64,000 nt of DNA from Allobaculum sp. Allo2 (GCF_022701175.1 NZ_CP078088.1:310001-374000); one strand, 5' to 3'; shown: positions 22,561 through 37,107, counted from the first letter of the stretch. Numbers and translations are program-made. The notes: a model not told the origin generated them from the sequence alone.

Positions 22561-22603
22561 AAGCCAAAACGGAAATGGAGCAGAAAGGAAGAAAGGCGCA
22601 TTT

Positions 22604-23719
22604 ATGGAACACAAGTACTGGGACTACTTAAAAATCATGCTGCGCGAAAACCGTCTGCTCTTTGCCGCGTGGCTGGTCAGCGGCCTTTTAATGGCCGCTT
22701 TACTGTGGCTGTATCAGCTGCCGGTTGAACCCGCCATTCTGTATCTCATGCTCAGTGCGATCGCTCTGATCATCTGGTGCGGGTTTTATTTAGGCCGTCT
22801 GCACCGCATCCGGCATCTGCTTCAGGCCGAAGATTTTGACCCTTCGCTCTATCCAGTCGAAGTGGACGCCTGCGTGAAAAAGATGGCGGACCAGAAAGAA
22901 AAAATGCAGAAGCAGTCGACGCAGGAAAAGAAGATGCGTACCGAAATGCAGGACTACTTTTCTTTGTGGGCGCATCAGATCAAGCTGCCGCTTTCCGCTC
23001 TGCATCTGCAGCTCGAACTGCCCGAGCTGCATGCGGACGCGCTCGACCACGAATGCCAGCGCATCGATTCCTGTATTTCGCTGGCCATGGCGTACGTACG
23101 CATGGAAGGCAGCGATTTTCAGATCGGCTGGTATTCTCTCGAATCCATCATCCGTCCCGTTCTGCGGGAAAACGCCGTAATGTTCATTCGGCGGCACATC
23201 CGTCTGGAAACCGATCTGCGCGGCGAAAAAGTGTGTACCGATCAGAAGTGGGCGACCTTTATTTTTGAGCAGCTTCTGTCCAACGCCCTGAAATACGCCC
23301 CGGACTTTTCCGTCATTCAGATCGTTTCCGAGGGGGCAACGTGCATCCTCCGGGATGAAGGACCGGGCATTCCAGAATCGGATCTGCCCCGCGTTTTTGA
23401 AAAAGGCTTTACCGGCGAAAACGGCCGAACGCACATGTCCGCTTCGAGCGGTCTGGGCCTGTTTCTGGTCAAAGGAGTCTGCGATCAGCTCTCCATTTCC
23501 ATTGAACTCGAAAACCGCAGCTGTCCGCTGGTCTATCTCGATGCACCCGAAGACGACAGCGATGTCGAAGGGGAAGAAGATCTGGATGAAGGGGTGGACA
23601 GCACTGTCCGTCGGCAGGATCCGAATGCACCGGCTTGCTCACCAGCACCGCCTTTGCCGGGGCCCTGCGGTCTGGATGTGCGGCTGACTTTCCCGGTCAG
23701 CTCCTGGATCAGCGACTGA
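22604..23719 (+). CDS. BceS-like intramembrane-sensing histidine kinase without adjacent regulator
   Basis: Intact, 371 residues. Two transmembrane helices (about 18-37 and 43-64) with almost no extracellular loop fit the BceS class, which senses peptide antibiotics through its partner transporter. The phosphoacceptor His is residue 124 in 'WAHQIKLPL'; the ATP domain has 'QLLSNALKYAP' (N box), 'DEGPGIP' (251-257) and 'GLGLFLVK' (283-290). Between the ATP domain and the final strand is a 43-residue insertion, first acidic (DD.DVEGEEDLDEG) then Pro-rich, not seen in typical BceS. No response-regulator gene is next to it. A BceAB-like transporter follows. Confidence 0.88.
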   Translation: MEHKYWDYLKIMLRENRLLFAAWLVSGLLMAALLWLYQLPVEPAILYLMLSAIALIIWCGFYLGRLHRIRHLLQAEDFDPSLYPVEVDACVKKMADQKEKMQKQSTQEKKMRTEMQDYFSLWAHQIKLPLSALHLQLELPELHADALDHECQRIDSCISLAMAYVRMEGSDFQIGWYSLESIIRPVLRENAVMFIRRHIRLETDLRGEKVCTDQKWATFIFEQLLSNALKYAPDFSVIQIVSEGATCILRDEGPGIPESDLPRVFEKGFTGENGRTHMSASSGLGLFLVKGVCDQLSISIELENRSCPLVYLDAPEDDSDVEGEEDLDEGVDSTVRRQDPNAPACSPAPPLPGPCGLDVRLTFPVSSWISD

Positions 23720-23851
23720 TCCCCTAAATGAAAAATCATTTTTGCATAATTGCATTTGCTTATTTGCCTGTCTGCATGCAGGAAAGACTCTGGAAAAGCC
23801 AAAGCTGCCTGAAAGCGGCAGCCCGGTGTCCAGAAGAGAAAGGAGAAAGAC

Positions 23852-24612
23852 ATGGCTTTACTGGATGTACGCAATGTTCAGAAAATTTATCGTTCGTCTT
23901 TTTCCTCTTTGAGTACGCTGGCGCTGCAGGATGTCAGCTTTTCCATTGAGCGCGGCGAATTTACCGCCATCATGGGCGAAAGCGGATCTGGAAAATCTAC
24001 GCTGCTCCATATTCTCGCCGGGCTCGACGCTCCGACGAGCGGAAGCGTTTTGATCGATGGCGAAGATCTCTATTCCCTTTCCGCAAAAAGCGCAGCGCGT
24101 TTCGCCGCAATCATCTCGGCTTTGTCTTTCAGGACTACGCGCTGCTCGATACCTTTACCCTTCGCGACAACATTTTGCTTCCGCTTGTTTTAAACCGCAC
24201 AGCTCCGGCGCAAATGGAAGAAAAATGCGCTCCATCGCCAATGAACTTGGCATTCAGTCCATCCTCAATAAATACCCCTTTGAAATTTCCGGGGACAGAA
24301 ACAGCGGGCCGCAGCGGCCAGAGCCCTCATCTGTAATCCCGATCTGCTTTTAGCGGATGAGCCGACCGGCGCGCTCGACTCTTCGAGCTCGCATCAGCTG
24401 CTTGAGCTGTTTGAGCGGCTTCATGCGCGCGGCCAGACGATCGTCATGGTGACGCATTCCGCCATGGCCGCCAGTTTTGCGAACCGGGTGCTGTTCATTC
24501 GCGACGGCCGCATTTTCCATCAGATTTACCGCGGGGGCAAAGCCAGAGCGAGTTTGCCCAGAAAATTACGGACGCACTGCTTTTAATGAACCGTCAGGAG
24601 CACGGTTTATGA
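23852..24612 (+). CDS. BceA-like ABC transporter ATP-binding protein
   Basis: ATPase of a peptide-antibiotic resistance transporter. Walker A '[11 protein letters not shown]' (near residue 40), Q-loop '[10 protein letters not shown]', signature '[15 protein letters not shown]' and Walker B '[13 protein letters not shown]' can be read across three repaired frame breaks (near 24105, 24220-24300 and 24537). Repaired length about 254 residues. AAAGGAGAAAG precedes the ATG. The stop TGA overlaps the permease ATG, so the two are coupled. Confidence 0.9.
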
Positions 24613-26609
24613 AAAACGTCTCTATCTCCATCTCGCCCTGCACTTCATTCAGAAAAACTACAGGCTTTCCGTCCCGTTTGCGGGCGGCGGCATTCTTATG
24701 GGCGCCATGGTGTATTCCGTCCTGTCGATGATCGAAAACCCGATGTTTTCAGCCTCACCGATTTACGGCATTTCCTGGTATCGGGAAATGCTCCTCCTCG
24801 AACTGCCGCTTCTGATCTTTTTACTCTGATTCTTTTCTTCTATCTCAATTCCGCCTGGATTTCGGCCAACCAGAAACAGAACGGCCTGATGATGGTGCTT
24901 GGCATGGAGAAGCGCCACCTCTACCGCATTCTGTTTTATCAGCTGGGTCTGTTTGCTCTGGTGACCGTACCGGCTTCTCTGCTCGTTGGCGTCAGCTTTG
25001 ATCAGATTCTGTATTTGTTCATCTGCCGCATGATTGAAGTGCTGCCTCTGACGTCTTTGCACATTTCCCCGCTCGGCCTGCGCGGTCTGTGCTGCTGGAC
25101 CGCCTTCTGTTACGGGGCGCTTTTTCTGTGGTCGTTTCTGCAGCTGTGGAGCAGCGATCCGCTGGCATCCATGCAGGCCTCTCACGTCTCGCAAAGCGGC
25201 CGCCGGACCCACTGGATCGCCGCTCTGGCGGGGCTCGCCTGTCTGGTGAGCGGCTATCTCATTGCGCTTTTGACCGAGTCTCCAAGTGCGGCGCTTTTCC
25301 TGTTTTTTGCGGCGGTCTTTCTCGTCATTATCGGCACCTGGCTCACCTTTCTGTATGGCGCTCAGGCGTTTCTGAGCCTGCTTCAGAAGTGGAAACGGTT
25401 TTATTACACGCCGGACCATTTTGTCTCGCTGTCCATACAGAAATTTCGTCTGCGCAAAAACGCATGGGCGCTGGCCAATATCGCTATTTTGTCGACCATG
25501 CTCATTGTGACCATGTCCTCCACACTGTCGCTGGTGACGGGCATGGAAATGAATGTGCAGGCCGTCATGCCTGCGCCTGTCGAAGTGGATATCGATCTGC
25601 TCAGTGAAGAACCGCTGGCTTTTGACAGCACGCAGCTTGAACAGGACTCCAAAGACATTCTTCAGGACCTTTCGATCGATGCGTCTTCCGTGCACGTCCT
25701 GCACACTGCATGGATGCTCTGTGCCGATGTTTCCGACCAGTATGTGGCCATACTCGACCTTGACGATCTGAATCGCATGAATGGAACGCATCTTTCCCTT
25801 AAGGACGGTCAGCTGCTGGCGCTGACCGAAACAGCCGTCCAGCCGGACCCGCTGAAGCTGTATATTCCGCTGAGCAGCGCCGCGACAGAAGCTTCCGGAT
25901 CCGATTCGATGGCGGCAATGTATGAAATTGTGGAAGACGACAGCCTGATCGAAACGCTGGAAGGAACTATCCCTGCCTATCTGATGTCCCGCTATCTTTA
26001 CGCCGGACATATTCCGGAAACGATGGATTCGCAAAATCAGCGCTGGCAGGTTCTGATCGATTTTCCCGGCGCGGACGATCCCGTCCTCCAGCAGCACCTG
26101 GAAGAAGAATTTGCGAAACGGCTGGATCCAGCGGTTTACTCGGATGCCTTCCGTGTTAACTGTCAGTTTCGGACGTCCTATCGAAGTGACGTCATGGAGC
26201 TTTTAACGCGCTGTTTCTGCTCGGCATTTACATGTGTGCCTTCTTCATGCTTGCGGTGATTCTGATCATGTACTACAAGCAGCTTTCCGAAGGCAGTGAA
26301 GACCGAAGACGCTTTACGATCCTGCAAAACCTCGGCTTTGAGCGAAAGGAACTGCGCAGGCTGATTACCCGGCAGACGCGCATTCTGTTCTTTCTGCCTT
26401 TAAATGTGGCCTTGATCCATACGCTGTTCGCTCTGCCGATTTTGCGGCTGATTCTTACGGGCATGACAAGAATTCCGGATCGTCTGTTTTATACGATCTC
26501 CATTCTCTGCTTCGCCGTGTTCTCGCTGGTCTACTATCTGATTTATAAGCTGACCGCCCGCACGTACTACAAGCTGACCGTACAGACGAGCGCGCAGGAA
26601 CCGTACTGA
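24609..26609 (+). CDS. BceB-like ABC transporter permease (FtsX family)
   Basis: About 667 residues after repair of breaks near 24623, 24830, 26205 and possibly 24760. It has the BceB layout: an N-terminal helix, a group of helices, a large extracellular domain of about 200 residues between helices 7 and 8 (roughly 25550-26200), and two C-terminal helices after 'YMCAFFMLAVILIMYYKQ'. The intracellular phrase 'ILQNLGFERKELRRLI' is typical. With the kinase it forms a probable bacitracin/lantibiotic-type sensing and detoxification module. Confidence 0.87.
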
Positions 26610-26692
26610 GAACGGTGTTCTGCGCTTTACCCGTTTTCGAAAGGGAATTGGAGAAAACCGGAGATTGACCTTCTTTTCCCGTACGGATCCCC

Positions 26693-26856
26693 TATAATGA
26701 GCGTACATGCTGTCCAGATCCGATAAGGAAATCAACAGTTCCGGGCAATTTCAAAGCCGATCACTCAAACGGAACCGGCCTGGAAGCGCACGAAGTTTCC
26801 ACTGGTCTGGCGAATGTGTTCCTTCGTTTGATAACCGAAGGCGCTTCCCTCTTTTT
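26693..26856 (+). ncRNA. Candidate structured small RNA or leader
   Basis: A TATAAT box at 26693 (no good -35; TTGACC is 22 bases away) precedes a stretch rich in paired segments: GTTCCG (26738) with CGGAAC (26770), GGAAGCGC (26782) with GCGCTTCC (26841), and inside it ACGAAG (790) or CGAAGG (836) competing for CTTCG (822). CTCTTTTT follows the outer stem, as in a terminator. It matches no RNA class I know. The rest of the gap to 27130 holds a second hairpin (GGGAC/GTCCC at 26865) and no gene. Confidence 0.3.
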
Positions 26857-27050
26857 GCCGTATCGGGACGGCTAAGTCCCTGGAAATATGCGATAATGAG
26901 CAAGGAACGCGAATACGAATTTTTGGCGACTGTTTCTTTTTCGACAGAAGTTTCTGGCGAAAACGGAAGCGCGCCTTTTTCAAACTTATCCCGTCGCCTT
27001 CCGTTCTTTCCGTTCAGGAATCGGCAAATTTATGGCGAACAGCCATCTTT

Positions 27051-27080
27051 TTGTTTCCCATTTTTTTGGTTTTGTATAAA
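27051..27080 (+). promoter_or_regulatory. Promoter of the acyl-transfer cluster
   Basis: TTGTTT, 18-base spacer, TATAAA in A/T-rich DNA, 50 bases before the SGNH gene. Confidence 0.6.
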
Positions 27081-27130
27081 TCTGGAATTTAAAAGAAACT
27101 CCAGTCGATATAGATTTTGATGAGGTGTGT

Positions 27131-27959
27131 ATGAGACAGAATAAGAATGCGGCATCGCCTTCTGCGCGCACGAAAAAAGAAACCGGCTGCCGATAAAAAT
27201 CCAGCCGCTCCCGCTTTTCCAGAATTGGTCTGCCCGTCTTTCTGGCTGCCTGCATTCTGATCGGGACTGCCGTCTTCTTTTATCGCGTCCCAACAGCGAT
27301 CTGAAAGCCGGCCGCGACTATCTCGAAGCGCAGGCGACAAAAGATACTAAGGACCTCTCCTCTTCGCTTTCCGAACGGCGAAGAGAGCGGATGCTGGCAG
27401 CCGTTCAGTCCGGGAAGAGCTCGATCTTCTCCCTTTTGGCAATTCTCTGCTTCTTGGGGATTCCCGCATGTACGGTTTTGAAGCGTACAGCTTCCTGCCC
27501 GCCGAACAGGTCGACGCCCATGCCGGCGATACGATTTTGAACATTCCCGATTTTGTGGATCAGATTGCTCAGGTTCAGCCGCAGAAAATTTACTTTTCCT
27601 ATGGCGTAAACGATATGGAACTCAATGTCGGCGCGGATCGCGGCGACAACGGCTATGCCGAAATTTATGAAGAAAACATCGATAAGATTCTCGCGGTTTC
27701 TCCCAATACGCAGATCATTATCAACTCGATCATTTCCGCTTCTCCAGAACAGACAGAACAGAATCCGCGCTGGACGAAGATCGATGATTACAACCGGCAG
27801 ATCAGGGAAATGTGCGAACGCCGCGGCTGGACGTATGTGGATAACGATTCCCTCAGCGAAGGCGGGCACGCGAACATTTATGAACGCGACGGCATTCACT
27901 TTCTGACCAGCTTCTACCCCGAATGGGCCCAGAACATGATCATGGCCGGCATGAATTAA
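27131..27959 (+). CDS. Membrane-anchored SGNH/GDSL hydrolase
   Basis: About 277 residues after repairing breaks near 27173-27210, 27287 and 27420. A basic N-terminus and one transmembrane helix ('IGLPVFLAACILIGTAVFFY', about residues 33-52) anchor an extracellular domain. SGNH blocks are visible: 'GDSRMYG' with the Ser, 'SYGVNDMEL' with the Asn, and 'DGIHF' with the Asp-His pair near the end. Such enzymes add or remove acyl groups on carbohydrates. It is first in a cluster with DUF4358, MBOAT and DHHW genes, so an O-acyl-transfer role is inferred. Confidence 0.78.
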
Positions 27960-28079
27960 CCTTCTGGATCTTTCTGAAATTCCGCTTTCCTTTTCCCTTT
28001 GGACTGGATGCGGATTCTGACCTTTTCAGTCCTTACGGACTGTTTTCCCTGTTTTTGTTTTAGCGAAAGGAGCCTGCCC

Positions 28080-28586
28080 ATGCATTTTCAGTCTTCCTCT
28101 AAATCCAGACGCTATCTGTTTTTACAGGGCGCGGCTCTGGTTCTGCTGCTTGCGCTGTTCGGTTTTCAGCTCTTTGGCGGAAAGATTCATTCCGAAGTCC
28201 CTTTTGAAACCGTTCAGGCGAAACTCACCGAAACGCTTGATTCCGCCGTCTATCCGGAAGTATCGGCGTCAAAAATTCGCCGCTACATCAATCTCAATCC
28301 GGATGAATTCGAGAATGCGGCCATGTACCGTGTGGACGACGCCATGTCCGCCAGCGAACTGGTGCTCGTACGTTTTTCCACTCCGGAACAGGCGCAGAAA
28401 TTTGAAGAGGCGGTCGAGTCCCGCATCTCCACCCAGCATGACATTTATTCGGGCTATGCCCCTGAACAGGCCGGCCTGATGGAAAACGCCCTGGTCGATG
28501 TCCAGGACAACTACGCACTTTACTATACCGGCGACCATCCGGAACAGATCCAGTCGACGTTTGAACTGGCCTTAAAGGAAGGATGA
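28080..28586 (+). CDS. DUF4358 domain membrane-anchored protein
   Basis: 168 residues, intact. A basic start and one helix (about 12-30) lead to an extracellular domain with 'LNPDEFENAAMYRVDDAMSA' and 'YSGYAPEQAGLMENA', which follow the DUF4358 pattern. The function is unknown; the family often sits beside MBOAT and DHHW genes. The ATG at 28080 follows GAAAGGAG. The MBOAT gene starts seven bases after its stop. Confidence 0.72.
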   Translation: MHFQSSSKSRRYLFLQGAALVLLLALFGFQLFGGKIHSEVPFETVQAKLTETLDSAVYPEVSASKIRRYINLNPDEFENAAMYRVDDAMSASELVLVRFSTPEQAQKFEEAVESRISTQHDIYSGYAPEQAGLMENALVDVQDNYALYYTGDHPEQIQSTFELALKEG

Positions 28587-28593
28587 TGGATTT

Positions 28594-29975
28594 ATGGTAT
28601 TTACGGATCTGACCTTTCTGTTTGGCTTTCTGCCCGTCGTCTGGCTGCTCTATCGCTATGTCAGCCGTACGCACCTGGCCAATCTCTACATTCTGATCGT
28701 TTCCCTGCTCTTCTACGCGTGGGGCGGTCTGACGTCTCTGCTTACGCTTCTGATCATTCTGCTCTGGAACTATGGAGCTGCCCATACGATCGGCGCCAGC
28801 GAAGACGAACACACGAGCAAAATCATGCTCTGGACAGCCATTGGCGTGGATTTGTTCATCGTGCTGTTCTATCGCTATATCGGCGTCTGGTTTGGCTTTT
28901 TAAGCCCAACGCTTTCGCGCCTGCCGTCTCTGATGCCGATGGGACTTTCGTTTTACATGTTCTCCTGCATGTCCTGCCTGTTTGACGTCTATTACGGAAG
29001 AGCCGAAGCACCGGCTTCCTTTGTGGAATTCGGTGTCTTCGCCGCGTTCTTTGGCCGCATTAACATGGGACCGATTGCCCATTACGCCAAAATGAAGGAA
29101 CAGCTTGAAGATCATCCGACATCCAGACAGAAGACGTTCGACGGCATGACGCTGTTTTTACAGGGGCTCTTTCGTAAAGTCATCCTTGCGGATAACTTTG
29201 CTCTGATCTTTGCGGCCCTCGCCAGCAATACGAGCTGGGTCGGTTCCCTGCTGTATGGATTTGCCTACTTTTTCCAGCTTTATTTCGATTTTTCCGGCTA
29301 TTCCCGCATGGCTCGCGGCATCGGTTCGCTTTTTGGCTTTACGATCGATCCCAACTTCTCCCTGCCGTACATGGCGCTTTCCGTTCAGGAATTCTGGAGA
29401 CGCTGGCACATTTCACTGACCAGCTGGTTCCGGCAGTACGTCTACATTCCGATGGGCGGCAACCGCGTCAGTCATACGCGCTGGATTCTGAACGTCCTGA
29501 CGGTGTGGGTACTGACCGGCCTGTATCATGGAGCAACCCTTCCGTTCCTGGTGTGGGGACTGTATCAGGGCGCTCTGATTCTGGCGGAAAACCAGTGGAT
29601 CAACAAGTTCATGGAGAAGATGCCGCACTGGGTTCGTCATATTTATCTCGTGCTGACGCAGCTGATCGGCTGGACCTTCTTCTTCTCGCCGACGCTGCTT
29701 GGCGGACTTTCCGTCATCGGCCGTTACTTCTTTATCGGCGTATCGTCTTTTGCAGACGCAGACGCGCTGTTTGTGCTCTGTCAGTCCATTTTCCTGCTGA
29801 TCCTTGCGATTGTGCTTTCTTCGGGTCTGAGCGTCTATCTGGGCCGTCTGGTTCATCGCCTGTTCCCGAAAGCCAGCTCGGTTCTGGTTACCGTCAGCTG
29901 GTGCCTTGTCTTTTGATCTGCGTATCGTTCCTGGTGAGCGCTACGGCGCAGACCTTCCTCTATGCGGCGTTTTAG
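28594..29975 (+). CDS. MBOAT family O-acyltransferase (DltB/AlgI-like)
   Basis: A polytopic membrane acyltransferase of about 460 residues after one repair near 29908. The MBOAT core is clear: 'FYFDFSGYSRMARGIG'-type segment, 'SVQEFWRRWHISLTSWF', 'IPMGGNR' and the catalytic His in 'LTGLYHGATLPFLVWGL'. These proteins move acyl groups across the membrane onto cell-surface polymers. There is no dltA or dltC nearby, so D-alanylation is unlikely; acetylation or another acyl group is inferred. AAGGAAGGA precedes the ATG. Confidence 0.9.
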
Positions 29976-29990
29976 AAAGGAGACTTCCCA

Positions 29991-31137
29991 ATGAAGAAAA
30001 GAAAAGAACCAATCCCTATCTGGTTCCCTCGATGAGCGTTCTTCTGGCGGGAATGCTTGTCCTTTCCTCATTGAGCCCGACCGCTCGTTTTCCGATGTTG
30101 AAAACCGTTCGCTGGCCAGGGGGCAGACTGGTCGCTGAATGCGCTGCAAACCGGAAAAACCGGCGAGGAAATGAACACCTGGTTCACGGACCAGATTCCC
30201 GGCCGAAATACGTTTTTCACGCGAACTATCTGATTCGAAAGCTGTCCGGTCAGCGTGAGCTGAATTCTGTTTTTCTCGGAAAGGAGCGCTGCTCGCGAAT
30301 CCGGAAGAGGCGAATGAAGATCTTATCCGCTCCAGCGTGGATGCGATCAATCAGTTTTCTTCCCTGCAGGGCATTCCCTGCTACGTGCTGACAGCACCAT
30401 CTGCCGCCACCATTCAGCCGCAGAAACTGCCGCTCGATGCGCAGGCGCGCGATGTCAATCCATCGTTCGATCTGATCTATTCGTCGCTGAACGGACCGGC
30501 CGGCGTAGATGTCCGCTCCGGCTTAAGCGATCAGAAAAACGAATACATCTACTATCGAACTGACCATCACTGGACTTCTCTCGGTGCGGCAATTGCGTCG
30601 ATTCAGCTTTTGAATTCCATGGGCATCGCGCCCAATCCCGAAGATTTCGATCGCATGCCGGTTTCCGATACGTTCGAAGGAACGCTCGCGTCCAAAACCG
30701 GATCCGTCGGTCTGGAAGACCGTATCGAAATCGCAGTATCCAAAAACAACCCGGGCTACATTGTGACCTGGGCGGACGGTACGCAGTCGTCTTCGATCTA
30801 TAACAAGGATGCGCTGAAAACCAAGGATCAGTATCAGGTTTTCCTGGGCGCCAACCAGTCCCGCATACGGATCGATACCGATGCCCAGACCGATCGGACT
30901 TTGCTGCTGTTCAAGGATTCCTATGCCAACAGCATGATCCAGTATCTCCTTCCGTATTTCTCATCGATTACCATCATCGATCCCCGTTACTACTACGACG
31001 ATCTGGATCTGGTTCTCGGCTCGGATCTGTACACCGACTGTGCCTTCGTTTACTCGATCGATACCTTCTCCACCATTCCATCTCTGAAAGATCTTCTCAA
31101 CTCATGGAACGAGAAACACGTAACCCCTGAAGCCTGA
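29991..31137 (+). CDS. DHHW family extracellular protein (AlgX/DltD-like partner of MBOAT)
   Basis: The well-preserved C-terminal 266 residues carry the signature 'YYRTDHHWTSLGA', and the Ser-like 'LLLFKDSYANSM' near the end. The N-terminal part is split by four or so homopolymer losses; reading across them shows an N-terminal basic/hydrophobic segment, 'DVENRSLA' and 'WFTDQIPGRNTFF', both DHHW hallmarks. Repaired length about 384 residues. DHHW proteins are the extracellular partners of MBOAT acyltransferases. GAAAGGAG precedes the ATG and a terminator follows. Confidence 0.83.
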
Positions 31138-31155
31138 TTTTCCATAAGAAACGCC

Positions 31156-31200
31156 AAACCCCTGCTGACCGGACATAACCGGACCGCAGGGGTTTTCTTT
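31156..31200 (+). terminator. Terminator of the acyl-transfer cluster
   Basis: AAACCCCTGC pairs with GCAGGGGTTT around an inner CCGG/CCGG stem, followed by TTTTCTTT. Confidence 0.88.
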
Positions 31201-31269
31201 GCGAACGGGAAGAAAATGAAGATGCCGAAGCCCAGCGGCTATACCTGGAAACTACCATAAAACAGGATC

Positions 31270-31620
31270 ATGTAAAACGGCAGATACAGAACGGGACCGC
31301 CCGTTTGATGTTTAGCGAAGAGAAAACGTTTGCTTTGTGGAGCGCCCATTCCGGATTAGCTAAGGCCTTATCTGGACACAGCTTTGCAGCAGATCGAACT
31401 GTACAAGCTGTACACGTTGTATACGCTCTGCAAACGCCCCATGCAGCAATCCGGTATCCAAGAGAGACCGTTTTTATGAGCAGGAAGTGCCCATTGCGGC
31501 ACAGATACGGCATGACTGGGCAAGACGAGACCCGTATTCGTCAGCTTGCCCAGACTGACTTCCAGTTGCCGTAATCGAGTATCCGACCCGCTCGAAGGTT
31601 GAAACCGACGAGACAATAAA
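31270..31620 (+). pseudogene. Possible decayed or error-broken coding remnant
   Basis: No single frame is open throughout, but pieces in different frames read like protein: 'YLDTALQQIELYKLYTL', 'EQEVPIAAQIRHDWARRDPY' and 'FQLPVIEYPTRSKVETDE' in order. Joining them needs both gain and loss of bases. No family recognised. It may also be ordinary intergenic DNA between the cluster and the rRNA operon. Confidence 0.25.
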
Positions 31621-31623
31621 GAA

Positions 31624-31667
31624 AATCCCCGAAAGATATCGGATTTCTCCTTTATCTCTCGGGGATT
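31624..31667 (-). terminator. rRNA operon terminator
   Basis: On the minus strand AATCCCCGA pairs with TCGGGGATT, with further pairing inside, followed by TTCTTT. It lies just beyond the 5S gene. Confidence 0.85.
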
Positions 31668-31675
31668 CTTCATGT

Positions 31676-31788
31676 TCGGCAACTTCCTATCTTTGCCTTG
31701 CGGCTATTGTCGGCGTTCTGCAGCTTAACTGGCCAGGTTCGATATGTTTCTGGGTGTATCCTGCAGGCTATCGTCACCGTACTTAGAT
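31676..31788 (-). rRNA. rrf: 5S ribosomal RNA
   Basis: The minus strand shows the conserved loop segments 'GGTGACGATAG', 'CGAACCTGG', 'AGTTAAGC' and 'CGCCGACAATAG' in the right order and spacing for 5S rRNA. Ends are approximate. It is the presumed substrate of the RNase M5 encoded at 10578. Confidence 0.85.
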
Positions 31789-31892
31789 TTTTTGAATGGA
31801 TCTTCCAAAAACAAACATCAGTCTTCCAACATAACGATCTAACGCGATCGTTGGTTTCGTAGTGGCTTCTTGCGTATAGCTTTCTCGAATCT

Positions 31893-34763
<2,871 letters not shown>

Positions 34764-35029
34764 AGTTCTCTAACTTTGGTTCTAGTTATGCTTGTTTCGA
34801 GATTTTTCTATTTCGTAAGAACTGTTCCACTAACTGTTTCCAACTTTCGGTTAAATCTTTATTACTCTTCAACTTTTCGTTAGACCTTCTGTTATGTCTT
34901 CTTACTGATGCTCGTTTTTCAAAGATCCATTCTCTGGAAGATCGCTCTTCCAAAACCTCACAGACAAATCCTCACTCATTACTCTTTGCCATCGGCTTTC
35001 GCCTATGGACTTCCTTGTACTTTCTCCTT
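34764..35029 (-). other. 16S-23S spacer without tRNA
   Basis: 266 bases of A/T-rich DNA with no tRNA-like cloverleaf or CCA end that I could find. Confidence 0.7.
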
Positions 35030-36556
<1,527 letters not shown>

Positions 36557-36728
36557 GATATTGACTCAAACGCTTATGCGTTTATGTTTCGTGAATAAAT
36601 GATTGTTCGAGTACTTATTGTGATTTTAAGAATCGACGTTGTGTATTTCGAATTTCTTGATCTGTCTGTAAAGTTTTCAAAGAGCCATCTGTTTGTGAGA
36701 AACTCAATGTCTCTCACAAGGCTTACTT

Positions 36729-36757
36729 ATCATATCATCTGCAGAAATCTCTGTCAA
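36729..36757 (-). promoter_or_regulatory. rRNA promoter P2
   Basis: Consensus TTGACA, 17-base spacer, TATGAT, preceded by the A/T-rich element AATTCACAAATAA. It lies about 170 bases before the 16S gene. Confidence 0.88.
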
Positions 36758-36860
36758 CAACTTATTTGTGAATTTCTTTAATAATTTCACTTAAGCTGTT
36801 TTCTTCGATATCTAAAGGTGATTTGACGACTGAGAGAAGCAATTCCCTCAGCGCTCAACT

Positions 36861-36889
36861 ATAATAACACGGGCATCGAAGCGATGCAA
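36861..36889 (-). promoter_or_regulatory. rRNA promoter P1
   Basis: TTGCAT, 17-base spacer, TATTAT, preceded by a second copy of AATTCACAAATAA and more A/T-rich DNA. Tandem promoters are typical of rRNA operons. The stretch 36890-37050 upstream holds no gene. Confidence 0.8.
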
Positions 36890-37050
36890 GCATTATTTGT
36901 GAATTTTTAAAATATTTTCACATTAGCTGAACGATCTGTTTTTCTCTCTCGCGTTTTTTGCTGGAGAAGAAAAACAGCCTTCTATTTATACCGCAGCTAT
37001 GGATCTTGCGCAAGCAATAAGGCGTGGATGACCCCACTTTTTTCTCGCGG

Positions 37051-37107
37051 TGAATTGAAAGAGTAAATGCAGGCATTGAACCCTTCTCGTTACATTTAGT
37101 CCTTCAA
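37051..37107. repeat. Palindromic repeat unit, copy A
   Basis: TTGAAAGAGTAAATGC and GTTACATTTAGTCCTTCAA form an imperfect inverted repeat around about 17 bases. Near-identical units lie at 45792-45849 and, inverted, at 47514-47577. Confidence 0.7.

Noticed and set aside
26665-26698. TTGACC with TATAAT as a normal promoter
   Set aside because: The spacer is 22 bases, too long; only the -10 box is kept as evidence.
28594-31137. A dlt operon (D-alanylation of teichoic acid)
   Set aside because: The MBOAT is DltB-like, but there is no dltA or dltC, and DUF4358/DHHW genes point to a different acyl-transfer system.
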